A stretch of 13,978 bases of DNA from CAZXBB01 sp964638815 (GCA_964638815.1 CAZXBB010000200.1:1-13978); one strand, 5' to 3'; shown: positions 1 to 7,249, numbered from the stretch's first letter. Program-made: numbers and translations. Notes: generated by a model from the sequence alone, not told the origin.

Positions 1-10
1 CTTTCGTGGT

Positions 11-83
11 TGTGGTGCAGGCGCCCTCGCCTGCACGGGGGGGGGGGGTGGGTCCGGGTGCTGGGGGGGTCGCCTGCACCACA
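11..83. repeat. Palindromic element enclosing a G-quadruplex motif
   Basis: The 13-mer at 11-23 (TGTGGTGCAGGCG) is the exact reverse complement of 71-83. An alternative, tighter hairpin pairs 15-23 with 28-36 around the loop CCCT. The right arm (TCGCCTGCAC) therefore occurs twice, at 27-36 and 70-79. Between these copies, 37-69 is almost pure G on the plus strand: runs of 12, 3, 3 and 7 G separated by T, TCC and TGCT, which fits the canonical G3+N1-7 quadruplex pattern. It resembles a repetitive extragenic palindrome whose right arm was duplicated around a G-rich insert. Whether it recurs in the genome cannot be seen from this window. Confidence 0.6.
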
Positions 84-254
84 AGAGTGGTGTTTTTGCC
101 TGAGCATTGCCTGAGCATCGCTGACTTCGTGACGAAAAACACGAATTGCCAAAACGGCCCGCACGGTCTTGCGGAACAGGGGACGGCAAGGTGATGCTGG
201 TGCCCGGGGTGGGAAGGTCGGCGGGAGAGAAAGCCAGATGCATGGAGTAAGCAA
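84..254. other. Non-coding leader region upstream of the CBS gene
   Basis: I see no convincing gene here. It holds a perfect 11-bp tandem duplication (TGCCTGAGCAT at 97-107 and 108-118) and an 8-bp inverted repeat (GTGTTTTT at 90-97, AAAAACAC at 135-142). This is the most AT-rich patch of the left end and is a reasonable place for the promoter or operator of the CBS gene, but no clear -35/-10 pair is visible. Confidence 0.4.
244..247 (+). promoter_or_regulatory. Ribosome binding site of the CBS-pair gene
   Basis: GGAG lies 7 nt before the ATG at 255 and decides that start. Confidence 0.7.
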
Positions 255-686
255 ATGGCCAATGCGCAACAGATCATTACCGAAAAGGGAAACGACGTCG
301 TCTCCATCGGCCCGAAGAAGACTGTGCTCGAAGCGGCGGCGCTGATGAACGAGCATCACATCGGTTCGCTCGTCGTGCTGTCACGCGGCAGGCTCGCCGG
401 CATCTTCACCGAGCGCGACGTCATGAGACGCGTTGTCGTCGAAGGGCGCGACCCTGCGACGACGCCCGTCGGCGACGTCATGACCCGGTCCGTCGCGTGC
501 GCCGCCCCGCACACCCCCTGCACGGAGCTGTCGTCCGTGATGCGCGAGAAGCGCATCCGCCATCTGCCCGTCGTCGAGAACGACAAGGTCATCGGGATGA
601 TCTCCATCGGCGACCTCAATCGCGCCGATCACGACGAGCAGGTGCAGACGATCCGGTACCTGGAGCAGTTCATTTCGGTGAGCTGA
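255..686 (+). CDS. CBS-domain pair protein
   Basis: A 143-residue protein made of little more than two CBS motifs, the usual size for stand-alone CBS-pair proteins. The first motif covers roughly residues 8-60 and contains ALMNEHHIGSLVV and the following GIFTERDVMRRV. The second covers roughly 75-130 and contains MREKRIRHLPVVE and GMISIGDL. In known families such pairs fold into a disc that binds adenine nucleotides (AMP, ATP, SAM or NAD) and acts as an energy or ligand sensor. No signal peptide or membrane segment is present, so it should be cytoplasmic. The ATG at 255 is preceded by GGAG at 244-247 with a 7-nt spacer, which fixes the start. It stands alone, convergent with arfB, so the context does not indicate its partner or ligand. 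Confidence 0.93.
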   Translation: MANAQQIITEKGNDVVSIGPKKTVLEAAALMNEHHIGSLVVLSRGRLAGIFTERDVMRRVVVEGRDPATTPVGDVMTRSVACAAPHTPCTELSSVMREKRIRHLPVVENDKVIGMISIGDLNRADHDEQVQTIRYLEQFISVS

Positions 687-690
687 ACGG

Positions 691-732
691 CCCGCGGCCC
701 GCGGCCCGCAGCCCGCGGCCCGCAGCCCGCGG
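691..732. repeat. 7-bp tandem repeat, six copies
   Basis: Six head-to-tail 7-mers, CCCGCGG or CCCGCAG, in the order GG, GG, AG, GG, AG, GG. The array begins 4 bp after the CBS gene's stop and fills much of the 108-bp gap to the convergent arfB. Most units contain the self-complementary core CCGCGG, so a transcript could fold on itself; a terminator role is possible but there is no T-tract. Confidence 0.85.
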
Positions 733-794
733 ATTCCTCGTGAACCGGGCCGTCCGGCGGGCGATCCGTCTGCGTGGCCTGCTCCGGCCTCATG

Positions 795-1247
795 TCAGTG
801 CTCGTCGGCGCCTCGCCGGCGTTGCTTCTTCTCGGCCCGCTTGCGCTTCTCGGTGAGGCGGCGTTCGATCATCGCCCTGGTCGGCTTCTTCTTCCGGCGG
901 ACGGTCGGGGGGATGGCGGCACGCTCGACCAGGGACTGAAGACGCTCGAGGCACGCTCGGCGGTTGTCGTGCTGCGAACGGTGCACCTGCGATCGCATCA
1001 CGATCTCGTCATCCTTCGTGAGCCGGCTCCCGGCGAGGCGGCGGAGACGGTCCCGCGCGTCCGGACCCAGGCCGCGGATGGCGGTCACCGCCACGCGGAG
1101 GTGCGCGGCGCTGCTCACCTTGTTGACGGATTGACCGCCCGGCCCGCTCGAACGCGTGAAGGTGTATCGCAGCTCCTCCGGCTCGATCCACACGCGCGAC
1201 GCGAGTCTCACTCGGCCCGGCGTGGATTCGTTCGAGGATCCGGTCAT
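795..1247 (-). CDS. arfB: Peptidyl-tRNA hydrolase ArfB (ribosome rescue)
   Basis: A 150-residue homologue of ArfB/YaeJ, a codon-independent release factor that hydrolyses peptidyl-tRNA on ribosomes stalled at the end of non-stop mRNA. The diagnostic stretch RSSGPGGQSVNKV carries the catalytic GGQ at residues 37-39, followed by the typical S-x-A-x-LR segment. The C-terminal third is strongly basic (RRKKKPTRAMIERRL and onward, rich in K and R); in ArfB this tail enters the empty mRNA channel and senses that it is vacant. Length is close to the E. coli protein (about 140 aa), and far too short for a class I release factor, which would also have a stop-codon recognition domain. No clear SD precedes the ATG at 1247. 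Only 50 bp separate it from the divergent barrel gene, so the two promoters must be close or overlapping. Confidence 0.94.
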   Translation of the reverse strand: MTGSSNESTPGRVRLASRVWIEPEELRYTFTRSSGPGGQSVNKVSSAAHLRVAVTAIRGLGPDARDRLRRLAGSRLTKDDEIVMRSQVHRSQHDNRRACLERLQSLVERAAIPPTVRRKKKPTRAMIERRLTEKRKRAEKKQRRRGADEH

Positions 1248-1271
1248 GTCGCGGTCACCGGCGGGGGGCGG

Positions 1272-1292
1272 TAGTCTAGCCCGCTGTGGAGG
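1272..1292 (+). promoter_or_regulatory. Candidate -10 box and SD of the outer-membrane gene
   Basis: TAGTCT at 1272-1277 (within GGTAGTCT) would place transcription start near 1284, giving a leader of about 14 nt. GGAGG at 1288-1292 sits 5 nt before the ATG at 1298. The SD is convincing and argues against the upstream in-frame GTG at 1286, which lies on the wrong side of it. The -10 assignment is tentative because no -35 is apparent. Confidence 0.5.
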
Positions 1293-1297
1293 TACTC

Positions 1298-2188
1298 ATG
1301 ACCGGACACCCCTCGATCATGCCGTCGTGGCTGATCTTCGTGATGGTAGTCGCTTCCGCCGCCTCGGCGCAGGACTCGGCGCAGGTCTCGGCGCAAGAAG
1401 CACGGCCCGGTCCCGCGCCCGGGGACATCGCGCCGCCGCGGCTCGAAGTCAGCGTGCGGTCCGGCGCCTGGATCCCGCGACTGGACGGCGAGGTGGCGCT
1501 TGGCGCCGACAGCGGCAATCCGAACATCCAGTTGACGGAGCAGTTCGATCTCGGCGACTCCGAGTTCGTCGTCAACGCGGAGCTCACGCTGCGTTTCGAC
1601 GACCGGTGGTACGTCCGGCTCACCGGGTTGGACTTCTCGACCGACACGGCGAGCAACTTCGCGGGAACCGCGACGTTCGGCGCGGTCACGCTCAACGACG
1701 GCGACGCGTTCACCGCTGCGGTGGACATGACCTCGGTGTCGCTGGAGGCGGGGCTGGATCTCTCCCGGCCGGTGCCCGACCGCCGACGGCACGAGCCCGC
1801 GGGGGTCTCGGTGCGGCTGGCGGGTGTCGCGGGCCTTCGGTTCCTCCGGGTCGACCAGGACGTCGTGCGTCTCGCGGGCGGGAGCGAGGCGGCCACCGGC
1901 AACTGGCTCGCGCTCTATGCGGGCGCCGACATCGAGCTGCGATGGGCGGCCGACCCGGCGCGCCCGCGCGGACGCGGGCTCGCCCTCGACGTCGGTTTCG
2001 CGGTCGGCTTCGACGCGGTGCAAGGCGGATTCCTCGCCCAGGTGCACGCCGGTCTGACGCTCGAGGTCACGGACAACTTCGGATTCGAGGTCGGGTATCG
2101 CCTGCTCGAGGTTGACTTCGAGGACGCGCCATACGGCTTCGACGCGGGCTTGCAGGGCCTCTTCATCGGCGGCGTCCTGAGGTTCTAG
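1298..2188 (+). CDS. Secreted beta-barrel (outer membrane) protein, function unknown
   Basis: A 296-residue protein with a signal peptide: a hydrophobic core WLIFVMVVASA and a likely cleavage after ASA at residue 24. A short repetitive linker with repeated SAQ follows. The rest alternates polar and hydrophobic residues in strand-sized blocks (for example AELTLRFDDRWYVRLTGLDF, AGVSVRLAGVAGLRFLRV, ALDVGFAVGFDAV), separated by Gly/Asp turns. It ends GLFIGGVLRF; a C-terminal phenylalanine is the classic recognition signal for outer-membrane barrel assembly. I infer a small barrel of perhaps 8-12 strands. I do not recognise a specific family, and a role as porin, adhesin or structural protein cannot be chosen. 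The start at 1298 is set by GGAGG at 1288-1292; an ATG at 1319 is a weaker alternative. Confidence 0.78.
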   Translation: MTGHPSIMPSWLIFVMVVASAASAQDSAQVSAQEARPGPAPGDIAPPRLEVSVRSGAWIPRLDGEVALGADSGNPNIQLTEQFDLGDSEFVVNAELTLRFDDRWYVRLTGLDFSTDTASNFAGTATFGAVTLNDGDAFTAAVDMTSVSLEAGLDLSRPVPDRRRHEPAGVSVRLAGVAGLRFLRVDQDVVRLAGGSEAATGNWLALYAGADIELRWAADPARPRGRGLALDVGFAVGFDAVQGGFLAQVHAGLTLEVTDNFGFEVGYRLLEVDFEDAPYGFDAGLQGLFIGGVLRF

Positions 2189-2301
2189 CGTGACAAGGAG
2201 CCGAACCGACACCGCATTTGGCGCTTGCAGCGAGGTTTGGCGACGCCGTCCACGGCGGAGATGATCGTGCTCAGGCGACGTTCCAGTTCGTCAACGGGCG
2301 C
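2189..2301. other. Intergenic gap with a weak hairpin
   Basis: A gap of about 110 bp after the barrel gene. CGCCGT at 2244-2249 pairs with ACGGCG at 2252-2257 around a 2-nt centre, a modest stem with no T-run, so terminator function is doubtful. Nothing else stands out before the promoter candidate at 2302. Confidence 0.3.
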
Positions 2302-2307
2302 TAGAAT
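2302..2307 (+). promoter_or_regulatory. Candidate -10 box for a leaderless metallophosphoesterase mRNA
   Basis: TAGAAT (within GCTAGAAT) ends 6 nt before the ATG at 2314, so normal -10 spacing puts the first transcribed base on or next to the start codon. No SD-like sequence occurs in the 12 nt before the ATG. Both facts fit a leaderless transcript. No good -35 is visible. Confidence 0.45.
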
Positions 2308-2313
2308 CACCTG

Positions 2314-3171
2314 ATGTCGTCAAACACCGACCGCAAGCAGAGATCACGCTACCGACGCGCTCGCGTCCGCAACTTCCTGTTTACCGTCGGTCCGAGCCGG
2401 CTGACCGGCGGACGCATCACGCGCCATCACCTCGCGCGAGACTTCGTCGCTCGAGAGATCGAGACTTCGAGCCCCGCGTGGCCGCAAGAGTTCGACGGCA
2501 TGCGGATCGGGCACATCAGCGACTTCCACCTCGGCGAGCTCGTGCCGATCGACCGAGCGCTCGCCGCCGTCGACCTGCTCGCCGCCCAGGAGCCCGACTT
2601 CGTCGCATGCACGGGGGACGTCGTGGATCTGCACCACCACGGTGCGGCGCCGCTCCTGAGCGCGCTCGGCCGGATCCGGGCGCCGCTCGGCACCGCGCTC
2701 GTGCTCGGGAACCACGACGAGCTCCACTGCCGCGACACGATCATGCAGATGGCGGCCGACGCCGGCCTGATCGTGCTGCACGACGACGCCGTACAGATCG
2801 CGCACAACGGAGCACAGCTCGTCGTCGCGGGCATCGCCTGGGCCCACAACGCCGTGGCCTGCGCGAGGCACGTCGATCGCGTGTGCGATGCGGACACGCA
2901 TCTCCTGCTGGCCCACAACCCGAAGGCCTTCCTCCGCGCGGCCGACATCGGCGTGCCCCTGACCCTCTCCGGTCATACCCACGGCGGGCAGATCGCGATG
3001 AAGAACCGGCCCAACGCGAGCCTCGCGCTCACCCACCGCCACCGGGCGGGCCTCTTCCGGCACGGGCCGGCCCGCCTCTTCGTCACCACCGGTGTCGGAG
3101 CGTGGTTCCCGCTCCGGGTGAACTGCCCGGCGGAGGTTGCGGTCGTTACGATGCGTCACGGTGAGCCTTGA
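2314..3171 (+). CDS. Calcineurin-like metallophosphoesterase (YaeI/YkuE/LpxG-like)
   Basis: A 285-residue phosphoesterase with all the metal-binding motifs in order: D70 and H72 in HISDFHLG, D102 in TGDVVD, N133-H134 in GNHDE, H201 in LLAHNP, and H221/H223 in GHTHGGQ. The order, spacing and C-terminal GVGAWFPLRVNCPAEV closely follow the YaeI/YkuE group. Some relatives of that group hydrolyse UDP-2,3-diacylglucosamine in lipid A synthesis and others act on membrane phosphodiesters. Substrate here is unassigned. The basic N-terminus (rich in R and K in the first 20 residues) could favour membrane association, but there is no clear transmembrane helix or signal peptide. The 3' end overlaps the next gene by 11 bp, suggesting co-transcription with the methyltransferase; the functional link is not obvious. 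Confidence 0.88.
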   Translation: MSSNTDRKQRSRYRRARVRNFLFTVGPSRLTGGRITRHHLARDFVAREIETSSPAWPQEFDGMRIGHISDFHLGELVPIDRALAAVDLLAAQEPDFVACTGDVVDLHHHGAAPLLSALGRIRAPLGTALVLGNHDELHCRDTIMQMAADAGLIVLHDDAVQIAHNGAQLVVAGIAWAHNAVACARHVDRVCDADTHLLLAHNPKAFLRAADIGVPLTLSGHTHGGQIAMKNRPNASLALTHRHRAGLFRHGPARLFVTTGVGAWFPLRVNCPAEVAVVTMRHGEP

Positions 3172-4030
3172 CGCGCCCATCCTGCTGCTCGACGGCGCGA
3201 CCGGCAGCGAGCTCGACCGACGCGGGGCCGATGTCTCGTTGCCGCTCTGGTCGGCGCGAGCCCTGCTCGATGCCCCGAGTCTCGTCGAGCGGATCCACAT
3301 GGACTATCTCGAAGCGGGCGCCGGCGCGATCACCACCAACACGTTCCGCACGCACCAGCGTTCGCTCGCGAAGGCCGCCATGGGCGATCGCGCGCGCGAG
3401 CTGACGAAGCGCGCCGTCGACCTGGCGCAGCTCGCACGGGATCGCGTCAACGCAGACGCGGTCATCCTCGGCTCCGTCGCCCCGCTCGAGGATTGCTATC
3501 GCCCGGACCTCGCTCCCAACATCGACGTGTGCAGGGAGGAGCACGCCGAAATGATCATGCACCTTCTCGAAGACGGCGTCGATTACATCCTGATCGAGAC
3601 GGCGTGCACGCGACACGAGGCGCTTGCGGCGGCCGAGGTCGCGCAGCGACTCGCCCCCGGCAAGTGGATGATCAGCTTCTGCACGAAGGCCGGGGGGCCG
3701 CCGGGGATGCTCCTGCACGGCGCGACGCTCGTTGACGTGCTGCCGCTGGTTGCGGATGCGGTGGCGGTGGGGATCAATTGCGTGGACGCCACCGCGATGA
3801 CGCCGCAGGTCAAGCTGCTCCGGTCGCTGCTTCCGGAACATGTCCGCGTGTCCGCGTCCGGGAACATCGGTCGTCCGGATGAAGCGGGCAACTGGATCAA
3901 CAGCGACGCGATCGACCCCGAGCGCTACGCCGACCTCGCCGAGGAGTGGATCGCGGAGGGCGCGACGATCGTGGGCGGGTGCTGCGGCACGACCCCGGAA
4001 ACGATCCGCGCGATCGCGAAGCGGCTCTAG
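3161..4030 (+). CDS. Homocysteine S-methyltransferase (MmuM/BHMT-type)
   Basis: A 289-residue homocysteine S-methyltransferase domain protein. It begins with the usual ILLLDGATGSEL and has AGAGAITTNTFRT near residue 55. The zinc ligands are present: C207 in GINC and C274-C275 in GGCCGTTPE. These residues bind Zn2+ and activate homocysteine thiolate for methylation to methionine. The methyl donor in stand-alone members is typically S-methylmethionine or S-adenosylmethionine; betaine cannot be excluded. There is no cobalamin or folate domain, so it is not full MetH. I chose the GTG at 3161 because the family starts just before the LLDGATG motif. This overlaps the preceding gene by 11 bp and has no strong SD; a TTG at 3137 is the next in-frame option and sits directly against GGAGG, too close to use it. 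Confidence 0.9.
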   Translation: MSLDAPILLLDGATGSELDRRGADVSLPLWSARALLDAPSLVERIHMDYLEAGAGAITTNTFRTHQRSLAKAAMGDRARELTKRAVDLAQLARDRVNADAVILGSVAPLEDCYRPDLAPNIDVCREEHAEMIMHLLEDGVDYILIETACTRHEALAAAEVAQRLAPGKWMISFCTKAGGPPGMLLHGATLVDVLPLVADAVAVGINCVDATAMTPQVKLLRSLLPEHVRVSASGNIGRPDEAGNWINSDAIDPERYADLAEEWIAEGATIVGGCCGTTPETIRAIAKRL

Positions 4031-4049
4031 TACGACAGCGCTGTCGTAC
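4030..4049. terminator. 20-bp perfect palindrome between convergent genes
   Basis: GTACGACAGCGCTGTCGTAC is an exact palindrome with no spacer; its first base is the last base of the methyltransferase TAG. It lies in the 37-bp gap between two convergent genes, which suits a bidirectional transcription stop. There is no T-tract on either side, so a protein-binding operator is an alternative reading. Confidence 0.45.
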
Positions 4050-4067
4050 GAGTTTCAGCCAGACGCC

Positions 4068-4982
4068 CTACGCCAGCGCCGAGACCTTCCGCCAGTACCG
4101 CATCATCCCCGTCACGTTCATGCCCGCGATCGTGTCGCGGATGTAGAAGCCGATCTTCTCCTCCGGGACGCCGGCGGCCTCCGCCTGGTCGAGGAACCAC
4201 CGCGTGTACCGGCGCGTGATCACGTCGGTGTCCGACTCCTCGCGAAGGAGCGATCGGATCATCGCCGAGTGCTCGCGGAGCGCCCGCTTCAGACGCGCGA
4301 GGTGCTCCTCGACGCGGTCGACGCGGCCAAAATGCGTCGGGTAGATCGCGTCGAAGCGCTGGGCGGCGAGGCGATCGACGGACGCCAGCCACGCACCCAG
4401 CTCGAACTCGGGCGGCGGCGTGGGAAGCGACATGAACTCGGGCGTCTCGGCGATGAACGTGCCGGCCGCGTCACCCGTGAACGCGACGTTGCCGTCGCGG
4501 CGTCTGAGGACGAACGTGTGGTGGTGCCGGGCGTGGCCGGGCGTCTCGATCACGCGAAACCGCAGCCCGGCGACGCGGAGGTGGTCTCCGTGGTGCAGCG
4601 CGGTGACCTGCTTCGGCGGAATCGGCATGAACTCGCCCCACAGCTCGTCCATCCGGTCCTGGTAGATCCGGCGGGCGCTCGCGTTGAGCTTGCTGGGATC
4701 GATGAGGTGCGGCCGCCCGAAGTGATGTACGTAGACGTGCGCGCCGTGCCGCGCCATCCAGCCGCTCGCGCCGGCATGGTCGAGGTGGATGTGCGTGACG
4801 AGGACGTGCCGCACGTCCGCGGGCCGGAAGCCGATGGCGGCGAGCCCCGCCGACAGCGCCGCGGTCGTGTTGCCCGGTCCCGTCTCGATCATGACGGGAC
4901 CCTCCGGCGCCTCGATCACATACGACGCGATGCAGGCGGGGGAGCCGAGGTAGTTGAGGTCGATGGTGTGGATCGGGAGCAT
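4068..4982 (-). CDS. Metallo-beta-lactamase-fold hydrolase
   Basis: A 304-residue MBL-fold enzyme. The metal motif THIHLDHAG gives H64, H66, D68 and H69. The further ligands are H150 in TPGHARHHHT, D171 in FTGDAAG and H217 in YPTHFG, so a two-metal site looks complete. The fold hydrolyses esters, thioesters, lactones or phosphodiesters. After the core (about residues 1-220) is a helical C-terminal region of about 85 residues with the ARLKRALREH and FYIRDTIAGMNVTGMMRYW stretches. This is longer than in glyoxalase II and lacks the tRNase Z exosite, so neither of those is likely. No signal peptide is seen. It lies 112 bp downstream of transketolase on the same strand, separated by a repeat-rich gap, so co-transcription is possible but not compelling. 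Confidence 0.88.
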   Translation of the reverse strand: MLPIHTIDLNYLGSPACIASYVIEAPEGPVMIETGPGNTTAALSAGLAAIGFRPADVRHVLVTHIHLDHAGASGWMARHGAHVYVHHFGRPHLIDPSKLNASARRIYQDRMDELWGEFMPIPPKQVTALHHGDHLRVAGLRFRVIETPGHARHHHTFVLRRRDGNVAFTGDAAGTFIAETPEFMSLPTPPPEFELGAWLASVDRLAAQRFDAIYPTHFGRVDRVEEHLARLKRALREHSAMIRSLLREESDTDVITRRYTRWFLDQAEAAGVPEEKIGFYIRDTIAGMNVTGMMRYWRKVSALA

Positions 4983-4983
4983 T

Positions 4984-5090
4984 GAGTCTCGGGTCCTGAG
5001 TCATCGAATTCGAGACTCCGAACCCCAGAATCGAGCCTCGAGAGCGTCGAGCCCCGGGAGCGTCGAGCCTCGAGAATCGAGACTCGGGCC
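4984..5090. repeat. Degenerate TCGAG-rich repeat region
   Basis: The gap between transketolase and the MBL gene is built from variations on TCGAG and its context. TCGAG occurs about seven times between 5010 and 5081. GAGCGTCGAGCC is directly repeated at 5042-5053 and 5058-5069 (16-bp period), and TCGAATTCGA at 5004-5013 is a perfect palindrome. GAGACTC recurs at 5012-5018 and 5079-5085, and GAGTCTCGGG opens the region. It reads as a decayed tandem array. Confidence 0.6.
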
Positions 5091-5094
5091 TCTC

Positions 5095-7062
5095 TCACAC
5101 GCTCACGACGCCCAGCATCCGCGCCGCCGCCCTGGCGATGTCCGAATGGTGGAGCCCGCACTGCCGGAGGATGCCTTCCTCGTCGCGCGAGGACTTCGGG
5201 ATCCGGCGGACGTAGAGCTGCTGGATGGTGAACGCGTCACCGGATTCGACGCACGCATCCGCCACCGCGGAGCCGAGACCGCCGCCGTAGTTGTCCTCGA
5301 CGGTGAGAATGTTGCCGCCGTTCTCGTTCGCGAGGTCGAGCAGCGCGTCGGCATCGAACGGGATCGAGTACAGGTCCACGAGCGAAGCGTCGATGCCCGC
5401 GCGGTCCAGGGCGTCGAGGGCCTTGTTGCACTCGTGGACCATGTAGCCCGCGGTGACGATCATCAGATCGCGACCTTCGGTGAGCACCTCGAACTTGCCG
5501 AGGTTGAACACGGTGTTCTCGTTGTAGATGAACTCGACGTCGGGGCGGAACGTCCGCATGTAGCACGCGCCATGGTGCTCGGCCATGGCGAGCGTGAGCC
5601 CGTACGCGGCGTAGGCGTCGGCGGGCTGGAGGACGTAGCAGCCCGGATTGCCGTGATGATCCGTGATGGTCGTGAAGCTGCGGAACCACGAGAGATCCGG
5701 CAACGCCATCTGGCTGGGGCCGTCCGCGGCCAGCGAGATGCCGCTGTGGCTGCCGACGATCTTCAGGTTCGCGCCGGAGTTGATCGCCATCTCGATCTGG
5801 TCGTACGCGCGGGTCACGAACTTCGCGAAGGTCGAGCAGAAGGGGACCTTGCCGGCCGCGGACAGTCCGGCGGCGACCGAGATCATGTTCTGCTCGCCGA
5901 TCTTGCACTCGACGAAGCGCGACGCGAGCTCCCTGTCGGTCGCGAACCACTCCGCGAACGTCGAGTTGCGGACGTCGGCGTCGAGCGCGTACACGCGCGG
6001 GTTGGCGTGCCCGAGCGCGCGGAGGGCGACCCCGAACGCCTTGCGGGTCGCGAACTTGCCGGACCGCAGGACCAGCCCCATGTCCCACTTCTCCATGGCG
6101 TCGTGGAACGAGACGGGATCAGACTCCTCGCTCCTGGTCACCTCGTGCTCGGCGGGGGGGTAGATCCGAAGCTGCTCGTCGGACGAGAGGGCGGAAGTGA
6201 GGCTGACGCTCGTGGCGTTGAGCTCCTCGACGGCCTGCTCGAGCTGCTCGCCCCGGGGCGACTTGCCGTGCCAGCCGCCGCCCTGAAGCGTCTCGGCCCC
6301 CCAGCCCTTGACGGTCTTCGCGACGATGGCCATCGGCTTGTCGCCGCCGGACGACTCGGCGTGCTTCGCCAGCGCGTCGCGGATGACCTCCGGGCTGTGG
6401 CCGTCGATGGTCTCCACACGGAACCCCATCGCCTCGAGCTTCCGCGCGAGCGTCTCGGGCGACTGCTGCGGGGAGACCCGGTCCGCCTGGCCGTAGCCGT
6501 TGCAGTTGAAGATCGGGAGCACGTTGGCGAGCTTGTGATCGATGATGAAGTCGAGCGCCTCGGTGACCTGCCCCTCGCGGGCCTCGCCGTCGCCGATCAG
6601 GCAGTAGATGCGCTTGTCGAAGTCGTCCCGCCGGGCCGCGAACCCGAGGCCGGCGGCCACCGAGAGACCCTGGCCGAGGGACCCGGTCGCGGCGTCGAAG
6701 AAGGGGAAGCCCTCCATCGGGTTCGGGTGGCCGTCGAGGAACGACCCGGTCGTGCGGAAGTCGGCCAGATCGCCCGCCTGGAGCGGGTTGCGCTCGTTCC
6801 CCTTGCCGACCGCGCCGCCCAGGTCGGCGAAGGCCGCGTAGATGATGGGGACGGCGTGGCCTTCCGACAGGACCAGGCGATCCGAGGTCGGGTAGCGCGG
6901 ATGGTCCGGCAGCCACCGCATCGTGTGGTACAGGAGCACCGTCACGATGTGGCCCAGGCTCATGGCGCTGCTCGGATGCCCGCTGTCGGCCGCCGCACAC
7001 ATGTCCAGACAGGAACGATCGAGCTGGATGGCCTTGGCGTGGACAGCAGCTTCAAATGACAT
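5095..7062 (-). CDS. tkt: Transketolase
   Basis: A single-chain transketolase of 655 residues, matching the usual 650-670. It moves two-carbon ketol units between sugar phosphates in the pentose phosphate pathway, using thiamine diphosphate and a divalent metal. The N-terminal cofactor domain shows GHP at 28-30, SEGHA at 66-70, TGSLGQGLS near 127 and GDGE at 157-160 with N188 completing the metal/diphosphate motif. The pyrimidine domain begins near residue 338 (ATRKAFGVAL) and has the catalytic glutamate E390 in IGEQNM. The loop SHSGISLAADGPSQ follows, and a C-terminal domain begins near 520. I place the start at 7062, where MSFEAAVHAKAI aligns with family N-termini and AAGG lies 7 nt upstream on the minus strand; an in-frame extension to 7179 is not supported. 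It is divergent from dnaN. Confidence 0.93.
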   Translation of the reverse strand: MSFEAAVHAKAIQLDRSCLDMCAAADSGHPSSAMSLGHIVTVLLYHTMRWLPDHPRYPTSDRLVLSEGHAVPIIYAAFADLGGAVGKGNERNPLQAGDLADFRTTGSFLDGHPNPMEGFPFFDAATGSLGQGLSVAAGLGFAARRDDFDKRIYCLIGDGEAREGQVTEALDFIIDHKLANVLPIFNCNGYGQADRVSPQQSPETLARKLEAMGFRVETIDGHSPEVIRDALAKHAESSGGDKPMAIVAKTVKGWGAETLQGGGWHGKSPRGEQLEQAVEELNATSVSLTSALSSDEQLRIYPPAEHEVTRSEESDPVSFHDAMEKWDMGLVLRSGKFATRKAFGVALRALGHANPRVYALDADVRNSTFAEWFATDRELASRFVECKIGEQNMISVAAGLSAAGKVPFCSTFAKFVTRAYDQIEMAINSGANLKIVGSHSGISLAADGPSQMALPDLSWFRSFTTITDHHGNPGCYVLQPADAYAAYGLTLAMAEHHGACYMRTFRPDVEFIYNENTVFNLGKFEVLTEGRDLMIVTAGYMVHECNKALDALDRAGIDASLVDLYSIPFDADALLDLANENGGNILTVEDNYGGGLGSAVADACVESGDAFTIQQLYVRRIPKSSRDEEGILRQCGLHHSDIARAAARMLGVVSV

Positions 7063-7240
7063 GGGCGCGCCTTGCGTAGAGATCAGAAAACCGCAGTTTT
7101 TGAGCCGGCGAGAAGACTGGTGCCCCCCGGCACCGGCAAACGAGCCCCGCAGTATCGCAGGCTGCACCGAATCAGGCAACTCGACTCGCCGACAGCCCCG
7201 CCCGCCGCGCCGCCCGCGAAAGGAGCCCCTGCGGGCTACG

Positions 7241-7249
7241 TGTGGACAA
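7241..7249 (-). promoter_or_regulatory. DnaA-box-like site upstream of dnaN
   Basis: TGTGGACAA on the plus strand reads TTGTCCACA on the minus strand. This differs by one base from the E. coli consensus TTATCCACA and equals the box preferred in GC-rich Streptomyces. Only a single copy is visible, 102 bp upstream of dnaN, which fits DnaA control of dnaN better than an origin. Confidence 0.4.

Noticed and set aside
6..194. A 62-codon frame through the G-rich palindrome
   Set aside because: It has low-complexity Gly/Pro content, no SD and no family resemblance.
4068..4982. Assignment of the MBL gene as glyoxalase II, beta-lactamase or tRNase Z
   Set aside because: Metal motifs are shared by the whole fold, while the C-terminal helical extension does not match any of these specific families by eye.
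4954..7059. A 701-codon open frame on the plus strand opposite transketolase
   Set aside because: It is antisense to a clear transketolase, its translation is rich in Arg/Val/Glu/Gly with no recognisable motif, and long antisense frames are expected at this GC content.
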